This document shows, in pieces, positions 4,652 to 6,532 of a stretch of DNA of 6,532 nt. Under the pieces are notes generated by a model. It was not told the origin of the DNA. It did no database searches and saw only the letters and a program-made list of their open reading frames with translations. Each line of letters begins with the position of its first letter. Position 1 is the first letter of the stretch. The translations under genes were made by a program, and so were the position numbers. Location: the NCBI GenBank assembly GCA_937892735.1, contig CALBGL010000129.1:1-6532 (forward strand), read 5' to 3'. This DNA comes from an uncultured Clostridia bacterium. GTDB lineage: Bacteria > Bacillota > Clostridia > Lachnospirales > Bianqueaceae.

Positions 4652-6383
4652 GCGGTGGAATACAGCCAAGGATATCAAGGATTATTTTCAGGATGAGTCT
4701 TCTAGGAAAGCAGGCCCGATTCTATATTTCGAAAATGGAACGAAATACTGTGATACCGGCGAAGCGCATATCGGCGTCGTTGGCAGAACGGGAAAAGGAA
4801 AGAGCCAATGCGTGAGCTTGCCATTTATGAGAGAAGTATTTCAAAAGGGGGAAAGTTTAATCATGCTGGATCCCAAGGGGGAAGGATATCAGAAAAACGC
4901 ATGTTACATACCGGAGAACTATCAGATCTATTGCGTGGACTTCCGTAACCCTCGTAGGAGTCCAACTTGGTGGAATCCGCTCAGTACACCGTATCAACTC
5001 AATCGTTCCGAGGATCCGGACCAACAGGATATAGCAAGTTCGATGCTCAGCGAGCTGTGGAATGGCGTTTATCCTGATGATGGGCAGCCGGATAAATTCT
5101 GGACAAGTGCTTCCGCTAATCTGGGAAAAGGTTTGACCTACGGATTGTTTGAAACGGCGGAAGAAGATCAAATGAATCTGAATAATGTGGCAAGCATGTT
5201 GGAAAAAGCGGAATTACATATGGGAGCTTCTACACTGGCCCGCGCCTTCTATGATATGCTGCCGTCTGATTCACTTGCGAAGCGTAACTTGGCTTCCTAT
5301 GTTACCGGGCCCAACGAGACACGCGCATCGATTCACAGCGTAGCGGCTTCCGGGCTGGAAGTTTTCAGCCGTAGCAAAGGGTTGATGGAAATGCTGAGCG
5401 AAGATACATTACACATTCTGGATTTAGACGTGGACCGGCCCTTTGCGCTCATTATCATTATTCCGGATGAGACCGATGTATACGACCGTCTGGCGGGTTT
5501 GTTGGTTTCCCAGGTTTCCCAGCATCTCGTGCGAATTGCCCAGGAGAGAGGCGGCAAACTGCCGATTCGAGTCAATATGATTCTGGAAGAGCTAGGTTCT
5601 GTAGGACAGAGTATTCCCAATTTATCAAATCTAATGGCTGCTGGCCGCAGTCGTAACATACGACTTATGCTGATTCTGCAAAGTTACGAGCAGTTAGTGG
5701 ATGTATATGGAAAGAGCAAAGCCAAAACCATTTTTTCCAGTATTGGCATCACGATTGGATTTTCGACGAACTGTTGGGAAACACTGGTGGAGTGGTCTCA
5801 GCGATGCGGTAAAAAACAGGTGGAAAATAACGGACGAAATGTAAATGAGTCTTTAATTACACCTACGCAGTTAGCTGCTATGCCTACGGGCACGGCGCTC
5901 ATCCTGGTGGATAGCCGATATAAATATATTACAAGGCTGCCATTTTATGATGAACTTTATGATCAAAGGGATTGGAAACCCCCGATTCTACCGCGGCCGA
6001 TGGGACGGCGTTCTGGCCAAGAGTTTCAGTTCCAGGAAAAAGTAAGGGAGATGCAGCGAGAATGGTTGTTATCCAAGGCAGAAGAGCAGACAGCGGAACA
6101 CCAGCCATCGGTAAGACCTGTGGAACAGACTTCCAACCTGATACTGAAAAAGCCAGAGGAAAATGAAAAAGGAAAATACAAACTCATCATTCTGAAACGG
6201 GGAGCGGGCGTGGTGGAACCAGTGAAGATGCTGCAGAAAATAACGGGAGAACGCGCAATGGATATTTATCGAAGAATGTGGGACCTGCCATGTTATTTTG
6301 TACTGCCGAATAAGAAAAAAGCTGAAAAGGTCGCAAAGTGTATTCGCAAATCTGGAGGGAAAGCAGAGATCCAAAAGACATGA
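4638..6383 (+). CDS. VirD4/TraG-type coupling ATPase with C-terminal L7/L12-like domain
   Basis: A 581-residue protein from a TTG start. Walker A is GRTGKGKS (49-56, Lys55). It is followed by LIMLDPKGEGY (74-84) and FRNPRRSPTWWNPL (102-115), both typical of T4SS coupling proteins. Walker B is VNMILEELG (312-320), with Glu-Glu replacing the usual Asp-Glu. The LQSYEQL segment (347-353) and the TGTALILVDSR strand complete the RecA-like core. Family role: a hexameric ATPase that recruits DNA-protein substrates to a conjugative secretion channel. Unlike classical VirD4/TraG there is no N-terminal membrane segment; the core starts at about residue 25. After residue 450 comes a charged linker (about 455-510), then an L7/L12 CTD-like domain (513-579). 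The protein could therefore be a soluble coupling ATPase bound to a partner, or a substrate-loading ATPase. It overlaps the preceding gene by 14 bases and ends the operon 5 bases before the terminator stem. No relaxase or other channel gene is visible here. Confidence 0.94.
   Translation: MGRSERWNTAKDIKDYFQDESSRKAGPILYFENGTKYCDTGEAHIGVVGRTGKGKSQCVSLPFMREVFQKGESLIMLDPKGEGYQKNACYIPENYQIYCVDFRNPRRSPTWWNPLSTPYQLNRSEDPDQQDIASSMLSELWNGVYPDDGQPDKFWTSASANLGKGLTYGLFETAEEDQMNLNNVASMLEKAELHMGASTLARAFYDMLPSDSLAKRNLASYVTGPNETRASIHSVAASGLEVFSRSKGLMEMLSEDTLHILDLDVDRPFALIIIIPDETDVYDRLAGLLVSQVSQHLVRIAQERGGKLPIRVNMILEELGSVGQSIPNLSNLMAAGRSRNIRLMLILQSYEQLVDVYGKSKAKTIFSSIGITIGFSTNCWETLVEWSQRCGKKQVENNGRNVNESLITPTQLAAMPTGTALILVDSRYKYITRLPFYDELYDQRDWKPPILPRPMGRRSGQEFQFQEKVREMQREWLLSKAEEQTAEHQPSVRPVEQTSNLILKKPEENEKGKYKLIILKRGAGVVEPVKMLQKITGERAMDIYRRMWDLPCYFVLPNKKKAEKVAKCIRKSGGKAEIQKT
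6174..6374 (+). other. L7/L12 C-terminal-domain-like (ClpS-fold superfamily) module in the coupling ATPase
   Basis: Residues 513-579 of the coupling ATPase run KYKLIILKRGAG, VVEPVKMLQKITGERAMDIY, a hydrophobic LPCYF turn, then KKKAEKVAKCIRKSGGKAEI. This follows the ribosomal L7/L12 CTD order: first strand, V-x-V-I-K-x-V-R-x-x-T-G helix, E-A-K-x-L-V-x-x-x-P, A-E-x-L-x-x-x-L-x-x-A-G-A-x-V-E. The TG, Pro, AE and G positions coincide. L7/L12 CTD and the Clp adaptor ClpS belong to the same fold superfamily. Assignment is by eye. Confidence 0.72.
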
Positions 6384-6388
6384 ATGGG

Positions 6389-6432
6389 GAGCTGCTATTT
6401 CATAGTTTTCTATGAGATAGCGGCTCTTTTTT
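6389..6432 (+). terminator. Rho-independent terminator of the operon
   Basis: The left arm 6389-6405 pairs with the right arm 6410-6426 over 17 positions, including two G-U wobbles, around a TTTT loop. A run of six T follows at 6427-6432. It begins five bases after the stop codon of the coupling ATPase and so ends the seven-gene transcript. Confidence 0.93.
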
Positions 6433-6459
6433 GCAATATCCGTCCCTGCGTATTCTATC

Positions 6460-6488
6460 TTTACATTTCGTATTTTTTGTGATATCAT
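6460..6488 (+). promoter_or_regulatory. SigmaA-type promoter for the gene at 6513
   Basis: The -35 element is TTTACA (6460-6465, 5 of 6 matches) and the -10 element is TATCAT (6483-6488, 5 of 6), separated by the ideal 17 bases. The expected transcription start is near 6495, giving a leader of about 18 bases before ATG 6513. It lies just after the terminator, so the next gene is a separate transcription unit. Confidence 0.78.
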
Positions 6489-6501
6489 AAGACATACGAA
6501 A
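6466..6501. promoter_or_regulatory. 36-bp dyad overlapping the promoter: probable repressor operator
   Basis: Outer arms TTTCGTAT (6466-6473) and ATACGAAA (6494-6501) are perfect inverted copies. The inner TGATATCA (6480-6487) is a perfect palindrome with exactly the same centre (between 6483 and 6484). About 15 of 18 half-site positions are symmetric. The dyad starts right after the -35 hexamer, covers the spacer and the -10, and ends near the expected transcription start, a typical place for a dimeric repressor to block RNA polymerase. Most of it is not transcribed, so an RNA hairpin role is unlikely. The regulator is unknown. Confidence 0.68.
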
Positions 6502-6512
6502 GGGGCGATCCT

Positions 6513-6532
6513 ATGGCTACACTCTTATCTCA
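6513..6532 (+). CDS. Start of a further gene (3' truncated by window edge)
   Basis: The ATG at 6513 follows AAAGGGG (6499-6505) with 7 bases of spacing and is preceded by a good promoter. Only MATLLS plus two bases are visible, so no product can be named. Because it has its own promoter with an operator-like dyad, it is likely regulated separately from the upstream operon. Confidence 0.7.

Noticed and set aside
1..6383. A PRTRC (ParB-related, ThiF-related) cassette
   Set aside because: The ThiF and JAB members are shared, but no ParB-related protein or PRTRC protein C-like modifier is visible, and PRTRC does not by definition include ClpP or VirD4-like genes. It could be reconsidered if upstream sequence shows them.
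1..6532. tRNA, rRNA, CRISPR, insertion sequence or attachment site
   Set aside because: No cloverleaf, rRNA-like segment, regular direct repeats, transposase or paired terminal repeats were seen; nearly all DNA is coding.

Overview
The window holds one long, tightly packed, plus-strand operon of seven genes. The first is cut by the left edge, and the operon ends in a strong intrinsic terminator (6389-6432). The start of a separately promoted gene follows at the right edge. Strong AAGGAGG-type ribosome sites, ATG/TTG starts, mid-range base composition, a stem-plus-T6 terminator and a VirD4/TraG-type ATPase together suggest a mobile, probably conjugative element of a gut-type Clostridia/Lachnospiraceae Firmicute. 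The taxon is an inference from style, not a database match.

Left part (1-2447): a ubiquitin-like conjugation and deconjugation trio. It comprises the C-terminal part of a ThiF/E1-like activating enzyme, an E2/UBC-like conjugating enzyme with an Asn eight residues before its catalytic Cys as in eukaryotic E2s, and a JAB/MPN+ metalloprotease with a perfect H-x-H-x7-S-x2-D motif. No ubiquitin-like modifier is encoded in the window, so it is expected upstream or elsewhere.

Middle part (2444-4651): a cytosolic transglutaminase-fold protein with an intact Cys-His-Asp triad; a ClpP-family serine protease whose triad falls at Ser97/His122/Asp171; and a protein that looks like a degenerate AAA+ module (P-loop-like GNGRT with Arg in place of Lys, and a lid-like C-terminus).

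Right part (4638-6383): a VirD4/TraG-type coupling ATPase without an N-terminal membrane anchor. It carries a C-terminal domain that resembles the ribosomal L7/L12 C-terminal domain, a fold shared with the Clp adaptor ClpS.

The genes are spaced by 10, 1, -4, 65, 1 and -14 bases, so they are probably co-transcribed and several are translationally coupled. The most interesting reading is a single transcript joining protein tagging (E1/E2), tag removal (JAB, perhaps the transglutaminase-like enzyme), a self-compartmentalising protease (ClpP), a possible unfoldase or adaptor, and a conjugation ATPase. The gene families are well supported. A tag-and-degrade or tag-and-transfer pathway is inference. 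Just beyond the terminator, a sigmaA-type promoter is embedded in a 36-bp dyad that looks like an operator.
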